Part shown: piece after piece, positions 6,995-14,429 of the stretch
Layout: each line of letters begins with the position of its first letter
How positions within the stretch are numbered: position 1 is the stretch's first letter
Assembly: GCA_964436465.1 (NCBI GenBank)
Contig: CAYTCV010000049.1
Coordinates: 1-14,705 of the forward strand
Length of the DNA: 14,705 nt
Direction: 5' to 3'
Origin: RBG-13-66-14 sp964436465
GTDB lineage: Bacteria; RBG-13-66-14
Position numbers and translations under genes: made by a program
The notes under the pieces: model-generated
Databases searched by the model: none
What the model saw: the letters and a program-made list of their open reading frames with translations, nothing else
What the model was told of the DNA's origin: nothing

Positions 6995-7416
6995 TCCTCG
7001 ACCTCCGGCTCGTCGGGGCGGAGCACTTTCGAGCAGACCGGGCAGAGGCCGCTCAGGTTCAGCTCCACCTCCTCCACCACGTACCGCACCGGCAGGGCGG
7101 GGCGCGGGACGGGGACGGTTTCCAGGCAGGTGGTTTTCCCGCACACGTCGCAGGTGAAGTGGGCGTGGGCGTGGCCCGAGACGCCGTAGCGCGTGGCCGC
7201 CCCAGTTGTTATCCGCCGCAGGAGCCCGACCCCGGCGAGGTCGCCCAGCACCCGGTAGAGGGTGACGCGGTCGAGCCTGGGCTCCAGCCGTTCCTCGATT
7301 TCCGCGTGGCTCAACGGCCGGTCGCCGGCGAGGATGACGTTCAGGGTTCGCAGGCGCGGGTCGGTGCAGCGCAGGCCCTTCTTTTTCAGCAGCATCCCGG
7401 CGGTTTCGTGCTTCAT
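6991..7416 (-). CDS. zur: Fur-family transcriptional regulator, probable zinc uptake regulator
   Basis: This 141-residue protein has the Fur layout. The N-terminal winged helix has DRVTLYRVLGDL (49-60) as recognition helix. A His-rich hinge, HAHAHFTCDVCG (82-93), supplies His and the first Cys-x-x-Cys (89, 92). A second Cys-x-x-Cys (125, 128) completes the structural zinc site. Fur, Zur and PerR are hard to tell apart by sequence, but this gene is first in an operon with znuA, znuC and znuB, so zinc sensing is the best inference. It probably represses its own operon through the paired inverted repeats in the promoter at 7513-7544. The stop TGA overlaps the znuA ATG (ATGA). The leader from the predicted transcript start near 7499 is about 80 bases, and no strong Shine-Dalgarno precedes the ATG. 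Confidence 0.9.
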   Translation of the reverse strand: MKHETAGMLLKKKGLRCTDPRLRTLNVILAGDRPLSHAEIEERLEPRLDRVTLYRVLGDLAGVGLLRRITTGAATRYGVSGHAHAHFTCDVCGKTTCLETVPVPRPALPVRYVVEEVELNLSGLCPVCSKVLRPDEPEVEE

Positions 7417-7505
7417 GCCCTGCCCCGGTGAAATTCATCCGTCCCCGGATTCGTAGATTACTCTCACGGCCGCCGCCAATGGGCTGCCGCCGGTCAAGTC
7501 TCCGG

Positions 7506-7534
7506 ATTATAATGCAACTATGTTGCAAGTGCAA
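7506..7534 (-). promoter_or_regulatory. Promoter of the zur-znuACB operon
   Basis: Read on the minus strand, TTGCAC (7534-7529) is separated by exactly 17 bases from a perfect TATAAT (7511-7506). The -35 keeps the TTG core. The spacer contains a 6-3-6 inverted repeat, so a bound repressor would block RNA polymerase directly. Initiation is expected near 7499. Confidence 0.7.
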
Positions 7535-7544
7535 GTGAATTGCT
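7513..7544. promoter_or_regulatory. Two tandem 15-bp inverted repeats, probable Zur operators
   Basis: Site 1 (7513-7527) reads TGCAA-CTATG-TTGCA and is in fact a perfect 6-3-6 palindrome. Site 2 (7530-7544) reads TGCAA-GTGAA-TTGCT, the same layout with one mismatched base. Their centres are 17 bases apart. Site 1 fills the -35/-10 spacer of the zur promoter, and site 2 covers its -35 and just upstream. Fur-family dimers bind palindromes of about this size, often in pairs. That Zur is the ligand is inferred from the neighbourhood; the half-site TGCAA is not the classical enterobacterial Zur box. Confidence 0.65.
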
Positions 7545-7554
7545 TATCCATCGG

Positions 7555-7583
7555 TTGACAAGACGGGGCCCCGCCGGTAGGAT
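7555..7583 (+). promoter_or_regulatory. Probable promoter of the DUF3160 / HEAT-SH3b operon
   Basis: A perfect -35 TTGACA (7555-7560), a 17-base spacer and TAGGAT (7578-7583, four of six matches including the key T, A and T) form a good sigma-70-type promoter. Initiation near 7590 gives a leader of about 60 bases before the ATG at 7652. The second Zur-like box ends only 10 bases before the -35. Confidence 0.6.
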
Positions 7584-7651
7584 TAGCCCGCCCTAGTACA
7601 TATCGGCGCGTCGCCGAGGCATTCCCCAACCCTTTCAGGCGGAAGTCGGTC

Positions 7652-10600
7652 ATGCCCCACCCCATCGCGCGGTTCAAAGAGTGGTTCGGCGGTCTCTCCC
7701 CGACCAGGAAGTGGCTCTACCCCGTCATTACGGTGCTCATCGTCGGCGGAATCACCGTCAGCCTGGTCGTCCTGCTGTCCATCCCCGCGGAGGCGGGGCG
7801 GCTGGTGCCCGACGGGGTGGAAATCGTCGAGGCCAAGCTGCCCGACCCGGTGCAAATCACCACGGGCGAGGGCAACGACAGCTCGCCGGCGGTCTCGCCG
7901 GACGGCACCCTGGTGGCCTTCGCCTCCGACCGGAGCGGCAACCTCGACCTCTACGTCGTGCCCGCCGCCGGGGGCGAGCTGCACCAGCTCACCCACTCCA
8001 CCTCGGACGAGAAGGACCCCCACTACTCGCCCGACGGCTCATCCCTGGTCTACGTTTCGCGGGCCGAGGGCGACTACGACGTCTGGGTGATGGACGCCCG
8101 GGGCGGTGGCGAGCTGCGCCTGACACACCACGAGGGGGACGAGACCGAGCCGCGGTGGAGCCCGATTCAGTTCCAGAGCGACACCCTCTACTACCGCGTC
8201 CTCTACGGCTCCGCGGAGGGCCCGTTCACCGTGCGCGAGGACGGCTCGGACCGGCGGCCGGTGGAGCTTCCCGTCGAGGGTGCGGAGCACCTGCGCTGGA
8301 CGCCCCACGGACTCGGCATTCTGGGTGAGGCCCGGACCGACGAGGGCGTGACCGTGGTGGCCACCGGGCTGGAGGGGATTTTCCCGGTCGAGGGGGTCCA
8401 CGGCCGCAATCCGCTCCTCTCCCCGAACATGACGGGCCTCTTGTTCATCGGCAGCCTGAACGGCAACCACCGCATCTATTACTACGAGCCGTCCCGCGGG
8501 CGGCTGCTCAAGCTCGACGCCCTCTCCGAGCCCGGCCAGTTGGCCTGGGCGCCCGACGGCTCCGGCTTCTACTACACCGACCTGGTGGACGGCTTCGCCA
8601 AGATTTTCTACCAGGCGCTCCCCCTGCCGCTCTCCGACGTCGTGAACCTCTGGCAGTACGACCTGCGGCCCGAGCAGCTCGATGCTCTGGAACGGAGCTC
8701 GCTGATTTACGGCGACCTCCGCTGGCCCCTCTTCGACCAGCCCTACATGGACGAGTATCCCGGAGACGCCGTCTTCGCCTCCTTCTACACCCGGCCGACC
8801 TACGTCACCGCCGACGCCGCCCTGGAGCTGACCGACTACTACCTCGACTTCCTCCAGTTGGCCCTGGAGGAGGACACGGCCCGGCTGGAGCTAGTCAACT
8901 TCTACTTCGCCCTCGACGCCCGGCTGAAACAGGAAATCCACCAGCTCGAGGAGGCCCGCTCCTACGCCCTGGCCAATCCCGATTCGCTCCTGGTGGCCCA
9001 GGTCGGCGGCGTGGAGGCGTACGACGTCCTGATGGGGCACCTCCGGTTCCTCGCCTCCTACGTCGAGGTGGGGGGCGAGCTGTTGGTCCCGGCCAACGTG
9101 GTGCGCGCCGAAATCACGGACCCCGACGCCTTCCAGGCCGCCACGGCCATCCGGGGCGGAGCGGGACCGGCCCCCCTCGTCAGCCGGGGGAACGACAGCT
9201 ACCCCGCCGAGTCCTTCCAGGCCCCGGACTGGGTGCGGCGGACCAGTGAGGCGGCCGCCGGGTTCCTCCGCGGCTACAACTGGGCCAGCCGCGTCAAGTT
9301 CCACCTGACCGACCGGGACCAGGCCCTCGAGGCGCTGATTCTCACCTACCTCCTCGGCACCGGCGAGCTGCGCTCGAGCTGGAGCCGTCTCGACGACGCC
9401 TTCGCCTTCCAGTTCGGCGAGCCCGACGACTTCGATATCGACACCCTGGACGGCCTGATGCGCGAGTCCTACGGCGCCGACGTCACCCTGGCCGAGTTGG
9501 CCGACCCCGAGGGGCTGGACCGCTTCACGGCGGCCGTGGCCGGGCTTCAGGCCAAGATTGCCGAGGAGCATCCCGCGGAGGCCGAGAAAGAGCCGACCTT
9601 CGCCCTCTTCGCCGAGCGGGCGTGGCCGCTGGAGGCGTACCTGGCCTCCCTGCGCAGCCCCGCCGTGGGGACGACCGAGACGCGCCGCGCGAGTGCGGGC
9701 CTGTTCGACATCGCCGCCGCCGACGGGAGTGAGGCGGCCTGGGGGCAGCTCTTCGACGCACAGGGGGAGGGCGGATACGCCGGTTTCGAGGAGGCGCTAA
9801 ACGCGGTCAAGGCCGACCTGCGGCGGCACGACGACGGGCTCTTCTACGGCTGGATGCGCGCCCTGCGGCCGTTCCTCGCCACGCCGGAGACGCCGGAGGG
9901 GGAGGAGGCGTCTCCCGCGGCGGGAATAGCCGCCCTGCGCTGCGCCTACGCGTTCTGCGGCGGGCTGCTGGCGCTGGTCACGGAGCCGGCGGCCTTCGAG
10001 AGCGAGCCCACGGCGCCGTTCTCGGCCGGGACGACCGGCGAAACACCGGCGCTTCCCCTGCCTTACGTGTACGTCGAGCCCTGCCCGGAGCTGTTCGAGC
10101 GTCTGGCGGGGCTGGTCAAGACCCAGCACGACCTGCTGCGCGAGACGGGGCTCTTCCCCGAATTCGCGCCCCTGGCCGGGAGCGAGGCGCTGGCCGCGGT
10201 CCAGGCGGCCGAGCTGGCCCGCCAGCGGGAGAATCCCACCGTCGAGGAATTAATCGAAGAGGCGCCTCCCGCCGATGAGGCCCTCGTCCTCAGCGGAATC
10301 CGGGTGGAGGACGTGTACCGCCGGTTCTACGACCTCCTGACCCGCCTGGGCACCATCGCCCGCCAGCAGGTCTCCGGCGTGCCCCTCACCCCGGATGACC
10401 GGTACTACCTCATCCGGTTCGGTCAGCTGATGCGCGAGCACACCCGGGACACCTTCCGGCAGGGCTCACTGGGTTATTTGCCGGGGACCACCTGCGCCCG
10501 GGTCGCCAACTTCGAGGCCGACGGGGGGTATCTGGCGGCGGGTCTGGGCCAGGCCGAGGAGCTGCTGCGAATCGTGCCGCGTCCCGAGGGCGGCCGCCTG

Positions 10601-10789
10601 CTCGTTGTCGGCGCCGCTTACGGGTACTACGAGATGGGGCGCCGGACGCCCATGGTCCTCCCCGACTGGCTGGAGCAGGTGACGGCCGAACCGCCGCCCG
10701 TCCGTCCGGGATGGACCGCTTCCTTTGCCCCCGAACCCGGTCCCGGCACGGACGCGACGGAGAACGTTCCAACCGAGCCGAAGGGGTAA
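7652..10789 (+). CDS. Membrane-anchored or exported PD40 beta-propeller + DUF3160 protein
   Basis: The 1045-residue protein begins with a basic cytoplasmic tail and one hydrophobic segment (about 22-43). This is either a membrane anchor or, if cut after PAEA (45-48), a signal peptide. Residues about 68-320 contain TolB-type PD40 blades: SPAVSPDGTLVAFASDRSG near 78, DPHYSPDGSSLVYVSRAEG near 122, EPRWSP near 166, and weaker ones at LLSPNMTGLLF and WAPDGSGFYY. From about 375 to 1020 the sequence resembles DUF3160: ASFYTRPTYVTADAALELTDYYLDFLQLAL-type opening, then a long helical region, then a closing VVGAAYGYYEM...PDWL segment. DUF3160 proteins are exported and have no established activity that I know of. 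GGCGGAAG near 7639-7645 is a possible ribosome site. The HEAT-SH3b gene follows within 3 bases, so the two proteins probably work together outside the cytoplasm. The DUF3160 call is by pattern only. Confidence 0.75.
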   Translation: MPHPIARFKEWFGGLSPTRKWLYPVITVLIVGGITVSLVVLLSIPAEAGRLVPDGVEIVEAKLPDPVQITTGEGNDSSPAVSPDGTLVAFASDRSGNLDLYVVPAAGGELHQLTHSTSDEKDPHYSPDGSSLVYVSRAEGDYDVWVMDARGGGELRLTHHEGDETEPRWSPIQFQSDTLYYRVLYGSAEGPFTVREDGSDRRPVELPVEGAEHLRWTPHGLGILGEARTDEGVTVVATGLEGIFPVEGVHGRNPLLSPNMTGLLFIGSLNGNHRIYYYEPSRGRLLKLDALSEPGQLAWAPDGSGFYYTDLVDGFAKIFYQALPLPLSDVVNLWQYDLRPEQLDALERSSLIYGDLRWPLFDQPYMDEYPGDAVFASFYTRPTYVTADAALELTDYYLDFLQLALEEDTARLELVNFYFALDARLKQEIHQLEEARSYALANPDSLLVAQVGGVEAYDVLMGHLRFLASYVEVGGELLVPANVVRAEITDPDAFQAATAIRGGAGPAPLVSRGNDSYPAESFQAPDWVRRTSEAAAGFLRGYNWASRVKFHLTDRDQALEALILTYLLGTGELRSSWSRLDDAFAFQFGEPDDFDIDTLDGLMRESYGADVTLAELADPEGLDRFTAAVAGLQAKIAEEHPAEAEKEPTFALFAERAWPLEAYLASLRSPAVGTTETRRASAGLFDIAAADGSEAAWGQLFDAQGEGGYAGFEEALNAVKADLRRHDDGLFYGWMRALRPFLATPETPEGEEASPAAGIAALRCAYAFCGGLLALVTEPAAFESEPTAPFSAGTTGETPALPLPYVYVEPCPELFERLAGLVKTQHDLLRETGLFPEFAPLAGSEALAAVQAAELARQRENPTVEELIEEAPPADEALVLSGIRVEDVYRRFYDLLTRLGTIARQQVSGVPLTPDDRYYLIRFGQLMREHTRDTFRQGSLGYLPGTTCARVANFEADGGYLAAGLGQAEELLRIVPRPEGGRLLVVGAAYGYYEMGRRTPMVLPDWLEQVTAEPPPVRPGWTASFAPEPGPGTDATENVPTEPKG

Positions 10790-10792
10790 GCC

Positions 10793-13345
10793 ATGCGCCG
10801 CGGTGTTATCCTTCTACTCATTTTAACCACTACCATCCTGGCCGAGGCCGTCGAATCCTCCTCCGGCGAGGAGCTGGCCTATCTGGCCCAGGAACTGGGC
10901 TGGGCGGAGAGCGTCCCGGAGCGTCTCGAGCTTCTGGCGCAGATTCAGGACAAGCTGGAGGGTAGGGCCCCCGGAACGGTCACACCCAGCGGGTTGTACT
11001 CCGCCGTGGCGGCCGAGGCGAGCGACCCCGACGTCGGTCTGCGGCGGCTGGCCGTCTCGCTCCTCGGCCGGTTGGCCGATGACCGCTGCGTGGCTTTTTT
11101 CGCCAACAACGCCGCCGAGGAGACCGATTACGAGGTCCGGCGTCGGATTATCGAGGCGTTGGGCCGCTTTACGGGTGAAGAACCGGCCGACGCCATCGCC
11201 CGCCTCACGGATACCTGGCGCTCGGACGACTACCGGCTGCGCGAGTTGGCCCTCACCTCCTGGAGAAGCACCGGCGGGGACCTGCCCGCCCTGGCCGACC
11301 GCGCCGTAGTCCTGCTCGAGCATGACCCCTACCCGCAGGTGCGGACGGCCGCCGCGGAGGCGCTCGTCGGCATCGAGGCCGTCCGGGGGCGCTACGATTA
11401 CTACGGCCGGGTGTACGAGGTGTACCGGAACGAGGCCGACCCCGGGGTGAAGGGCGCCCTGTTGAGCGTGCTGGGCTACATCGGCGTCCCCGAGTCCCTG
11501 CCGGTCCTCTCCGACGCCCTGGAGGACCCGGCGCTGTTCCGCGCCGCCATCCGTGGGCTCGGATACACCGACGCCGACGAGAGCCGCAGACTTTTACGAA
11601 ACGCATTCTGGAGCGACGAGGCGACCAACGATGACCGCCTGAACGTCCTCGAATCCATCGCCCGCCTGGGGGACGACGATGCCGTCGATATGGCGGAATG
11701 GCTTCTGGAGCGCGAACCGACCGGCGACGAAGCCGATGTGCTGGCGGCCCTGGCCCTCCACCCCGACCCCGCCGGAATCGGGACGGTGGCGGACCTGCTC
11801 CGGCGTGACCCCCCGCCGCCCACCGGGCAGCTCGTCGCCGCCTGCGCCCTGCTGGGGCGGATGGCCGTCGCGGCCGAGGCCGCCGATGAGACACGCCGGT
11901 CCGACGACGCAATTCAAGCCTTGCAGGATGTTTACTCCGGGGTCTTCGATGCTCCGGTGTACGACGCGGCGACCGCGGCCCTCATCGCGGCGGTGGACGA
12001 CGCGTCCCGGCTGGAGCCGCCGGTCGCCATGCTCAAGCGGGTGGAGTACGCCGACGCCCTGGCCGCCATGGGAGATTTGTACGCCGCGAAGGGCGATGCC
12101 GGAACCGGCCGGGCGCTCCTGGAATACCTCGCCGAGGAGCCGCCCCTGGCGAAGTCCCTGGTCGTTATCGAGACGCTGGGACGTCTGGATTATCCGGACG
12201 CGGTGCCCCTTCTTTCCAGCTATGCCCGCGAGACGCGGCCCGGGACGGTGGAGACTTCCTCGGCCGCGCTGCGGGCGTTGGGGCGAATCGGCGACCGCCG
12301 CGCCGCGCCGGTCTTCGCCGAGGTGTTGGAGGACCCCGCCGCCGTGCCGGCCCGGTTGACCGCCGCCGCCGAGGCCGCCGTGGACGCCGGAGACCCCAGC
12401 CTGGTCTACCCCCTGATGGAGCTTCTGGAGCGGGGGGACGATTGGCAGACACGGGCCGCCGCCGCCCGGGCCCTGGGCGTTCTGGGGAGCGGAGAGGCGT
12501 TGGCCGCCGTGGGACGGGCCATGGCCTCCGACCCGAGCAAGACCGTCCGCGGGGAAGCCTTCCTGGCCTACTGCCGCCTGACCGACGAGGAGGGGCTGCC
12601 TCTGCTGTTCACCTTCCTGGCCGGTCACGACATCGGCCTGGACGACGAGGCGATGGGCGCGCTCGCGGGGCTCTTCGACCGGCTCGGCGCCGAGACGGTG
12701 CAGAGCCTTCTCTCCCATCCCGAGCCCGAGGCGCGCCGGCTGGTGGTCTGGTATCTGGCCCGCCGGGGGGCGCCCGGCGACCGGGAGCTGGTCGAGGCGG
12801 CCCTGGGCGATATCAACCTCCTGGTCAACGTGGCCGCGGCCGAGGGACTGGGGCTCATGGGCGACCCGGCCTCCGCGCCGGTACTGCTGGCCGCCTTCAA
12901 GGAGACCTTCGAGCCGTACTACGCCTCCCGCAAGGACATGAGCTTCAACGAGCGCAACGTGAACCTGCTGCGCCGGACCATTGAGGACGCCTTCTTCGCC
13001 CTGGGCGTGGACCCGGGTACCGTCACCGCGGGAGCGGTCACCCACGTCGAGGGGCCCGAGGTCGTGGAAGAAACCCAGCCCGAGCGGATGCGGGTCGTCG
13101 CCGACGCCCTGCGCCTGCGCGACGCCCCCTCCACCGCCACCGGCGTGAAAATCGGCCTCCTCTCCGCGGGCGAGGTGGTGGAGGTGCTGGAGGTTTCCGG
13201 GGACTGGGCCCGGGTCCGGACCGCCGCCGACCAGACCGGCTGGGCCTGCATCCGGCTCGAGGGCGAGACGTTCCTCGTCCCCACCGACGAGCCGCTGGTC
13301 CCCCCGGAAGCCCCCGAGGAGCCCGAGACGCCCGACGCGGAATAG
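10793..13345 (+). CDS. Exported HEAT-repeat protein with C-terminal SH3b domain
   Basis: The 850-residue protein has a short signal peptide (MRR, then a hydrophobic run to about 16, likely cleaved near AEA-VES at 18-21). Most of its length, to about 735, is an alpha-solenoid of HEAT/PBS-lyase-type repeats. Units such as DPDVGLRRLAVSLLGRL, DYEVRRRIIEALGRF, DPYPQVRTAAAEALVGI and DDWQTRAAAARALGVLGSG recur at roughly 30-40 residue spacing. An acidic linker leads to a bacterial SH3 domain (about 766-830) with ALRLRDAPSTATGV, GEVVEVLEVSGDWARVRT and GWACIRLEG. An acidic/proline tail follows. SH3b domains often bind peptidoglycan or peptides, and HEAT solenoids serve as scaffolds, so a cell-envelope adaptor is a reasonable inference, not a demonstrated role. 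AAGGGG overlapping the upstream stop is a good ribosome site six bases before the ATG. This start is therefore firm, and coupling to the DUF3160 gene is likely. Confidence 0.8.
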   Translation: MRRGVILLLILTTTILAEAVESSSGEELAYLAQELGWAESVPERLELLAQIQDKLEGRAPGTVTPSGLYSAVAAEASDPDVGLRRLAVSLLGRLADDRCVAFFANNAAEETDYEVRRRIIEALGRFTGEEPADAIARLTDTWRSDDYRLRELALTSWRSTGGDLPALADRAVVLLEHDPYPQVRTAAAEALVGIEAVRGRYDYYGRVYEVYRNEADPGVKGALLSVLGYIGVPESLPVLSDALEDPALFRAAIRGLGYTDADESRRLLRNAFWSDEATNDDRLNVLESIARLGDDDAVDMAEWLLEREPTGDEADVLAALALHPDPAGIGTVADLLRRDPPPPTGQLVAACALLGRMAVAAEAADETRRSDDAIQALQDVYSGVFDAPVYDAATAALIAAVDDASRLEPPVAMLKRVEYADALAAMGDLYAAKGDAGTGRALLEYLAEEPPLAKSLVVIETLGRLDYPDAVPLLSSYARETRPGTVETSSAALRALGRIGDRRAAPVFAEVLEDPAAVPARLTAAAEAAVDAGDPSLVYPLMELLERGDDWQTRAAAARALGVLGSGEALAAVGRAMASDPSKTVRGEAFLAYCRLTDEEGLPLLFTFLAGHDIGLDDEAMGALAGLFDRLGAETVQSLLSHPEPEARRLVVWYLARRGAPGDRELVEAALGDINLLVNVAAAEGLGLMGDPASAPVLLAAFKETFEPYYASRKDMSFNERNVNLLRRTIEDAFFALGVDPGTVTAGAVTHVEGPEVVEETQPERMRVVADALRLRDAPSTATGVKIGLLSAGEVVEVLEVSGDWARVRTAADQTGWACIRLEGETFLVPTDEPLVPPEAPEEPETPDAE

Positions 13346-13365
13346 CTTCTCTATCGTAAAAAAAG

Positions 13366-13385
13366 GCGGACCCCCGGGGGTCCGC
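13366..13385. terminator. Bidirectional intrinsic terminator between convergent genes
   Basis: GCGGACCCCC and GGGGGTCCGC form a perfect 10-base inverted repeat; in RNA this is 8 pairs with a four-base loop. On the plus strand it is followed by TTCCTTTTCC and ends the HEAT-SH3b transcript. On the minus strand it is followed by CC and seven T (from the A-run at 13358-13364) and ends the rfbB transcript. Confidence 0.88.
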
Positions 13386-13409
13386 TTCCTTTTCCGAAAT
13401 CCGCCGGCC

Positions 13410-14411
13410 CTACGCCCGGCCTTTGTCGCGGTAGTACCGCTTCCACCAGCGCTTGAACTCGCCGGATTTTATCTTCTCCCACCACTCCCGGTTCTTTTTA
13501 TACCAGGCCACGGTCTCGCCGAGCCCCGCGGCGAACTCGTGCTCCGGCTCCCAGCCCAGGGCCTTGATTTTACCGGTGTCCAGGGCGTAGCGGTAGTCGT
13601 GGCCGGGGCGGTCGGGGACGTGCTTGAGTAATTTCTTGTCGGCGCCCACGGCCTCCAGAATCGCCCCCCCCATCTCCAGCGTGGAGAGCAGGTTCCCCCC
13701 GCCGATGTTGTACGCCTCGCCGTTCTCGCCCTTCTCGATTAACAGAAGAATCGCCCGGCAGTGGTCGCGGACGTGAATCCAGTCGCGCACCGCCTCGCCG
13801 GTGCCGTACACCGGGCAGCGCTTGCCTTCGAGCGCGTTGGTTATAAATAAAGGCACGAGCTTTTCCGGGTACTGGCGCGGGCCGTAGTTGTTGCTCGACC
13901 GGCTGACGACCACCGGCACGCCGTGGGTGGCCCAGTAGGAATACGCCAGGCGGTCGGCGGCCGCTTTGCTCGCCGCATACGGATTCCGCGGCATCAAGGG
14001 GTCGGTCTCTCTACTAAAACCCTCCAGCACCTCGCCGTAGATTTCGTCGGTGGAGACCTGGACGAAGCGCTTGACGCCGAGGTCCTTCGCCGCTTCCAGG
14101 AGCACGAAGGCGCCGAAGACGTCGGTCTTGATGAACGCGTCGGCGGCCACGATGGAGCGGTCCACGTGGGTCTCGGCGGCGAAGTTGACCACCGCGTCGC
14201 AGCCCTCCATGGCGCCCAGCACGTCGGCGCGCACCGACACGTCGCCCTTGAAAAAGGTGATGTCGCCCCAGACCGCGTCGAGGTTGGCCAGGTTGCCGGC
14301 GTAGGTCAGCTTGTCCAGGACGACGATGTCCCAGCGGGGTTTTTCGCGGCGCAGGAGGTGGACGAAGTTGCTTCCGATGAACCCCGCCCCGCCGGTGACT
14401 AGAACGCGCAA
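13410..14411 (-). CDS. rfbB: dTDP-glucose 4,6-dehydratase
   Basis: This 333-residue enzyme is an extended short-chain dehydrogenase. It has the NAD-binding TGGAGFIG (6-13), the catalytic STDEIYGE (Thr121, Asp122, Glu123) and the YxxxK pair Tyr145/Lys149. The Asp-Glu pair after Thr is diagnostic for the RmlB/RfbB dehydratases, and FAAETHVDRSI (77-87) and SSNNYGPRQYPEKLVP (172-187) also match closely. It converts dTDP-glucose to dTDP-4-keto-6-deoxyglucose, the second step toward dTDP-L-rhamnose and other deoxysugars of surface polysaccharides. No other rml genes are in the window. The start is a TTG at 14411: an AAAAGGAAA ribosome site lies about seven bases upstream, and (M)RVLVTGGAGFIG is the normal family N-terminus. 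It ends beside a strong terminator. An AT-rich gene precedes it by 18 bases. Confidence 0.95.
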   Translation of the reverse strand: MRVLVTGGAGFIGSNFVHLLRREKPRWDIVVLDKLTYAGNLANLDAVWGDITFFKGDVSVRADVLGAMEGCDAVVNFAAETHVDRSIVAADAFIKTDVFGAFVLLEAAKDLGVKRFVQVSTDEIYGEVLEGFSRETDPLMPRNPYAASKAAADRLAYSYWATHGVPVVVSRSSNNYGPRQYPEKLVPLFITNALEGKRCPVYGTGEAVRDWIHVRDHCRAILLLIEKGENGEAYNIGGGNLLSTLEMGGAILEAVGADKKLLKHVPDRPGHDYRYALDTGKIKALGWEPEHEFAAGLGETVAWYKKNREWWEKIKSGEFKRWWKRYYRDKGRA

Positions 14412-14429
14412 GTTTATTTCCTTTTTGGC

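Noticed and set aside
7417..7505. Possible riboswitch or leader peptide in the zur leader
   Set aside because: About 80 bases with no convincing stem set, U-tract or small frame with a ribosome site; I see only an ordinary leader.
6995..7534. N-terminal extension of the znuA frame by 180 codons
   Set aside because: It lies in another frame of zur and its leader; the znuA signal peptide and the ATGA overlap fix the start at 6994.
11594..13045. Long antisense frame (483 codons) within the HEAT-SH3b gene, and similar long antisense frames throughout
   Set aside because: High GC suppresses stop codons in all frames. These frames have low-complexity Arg/Gly/Pro/His composition, no recognisable motifs and no start signals.
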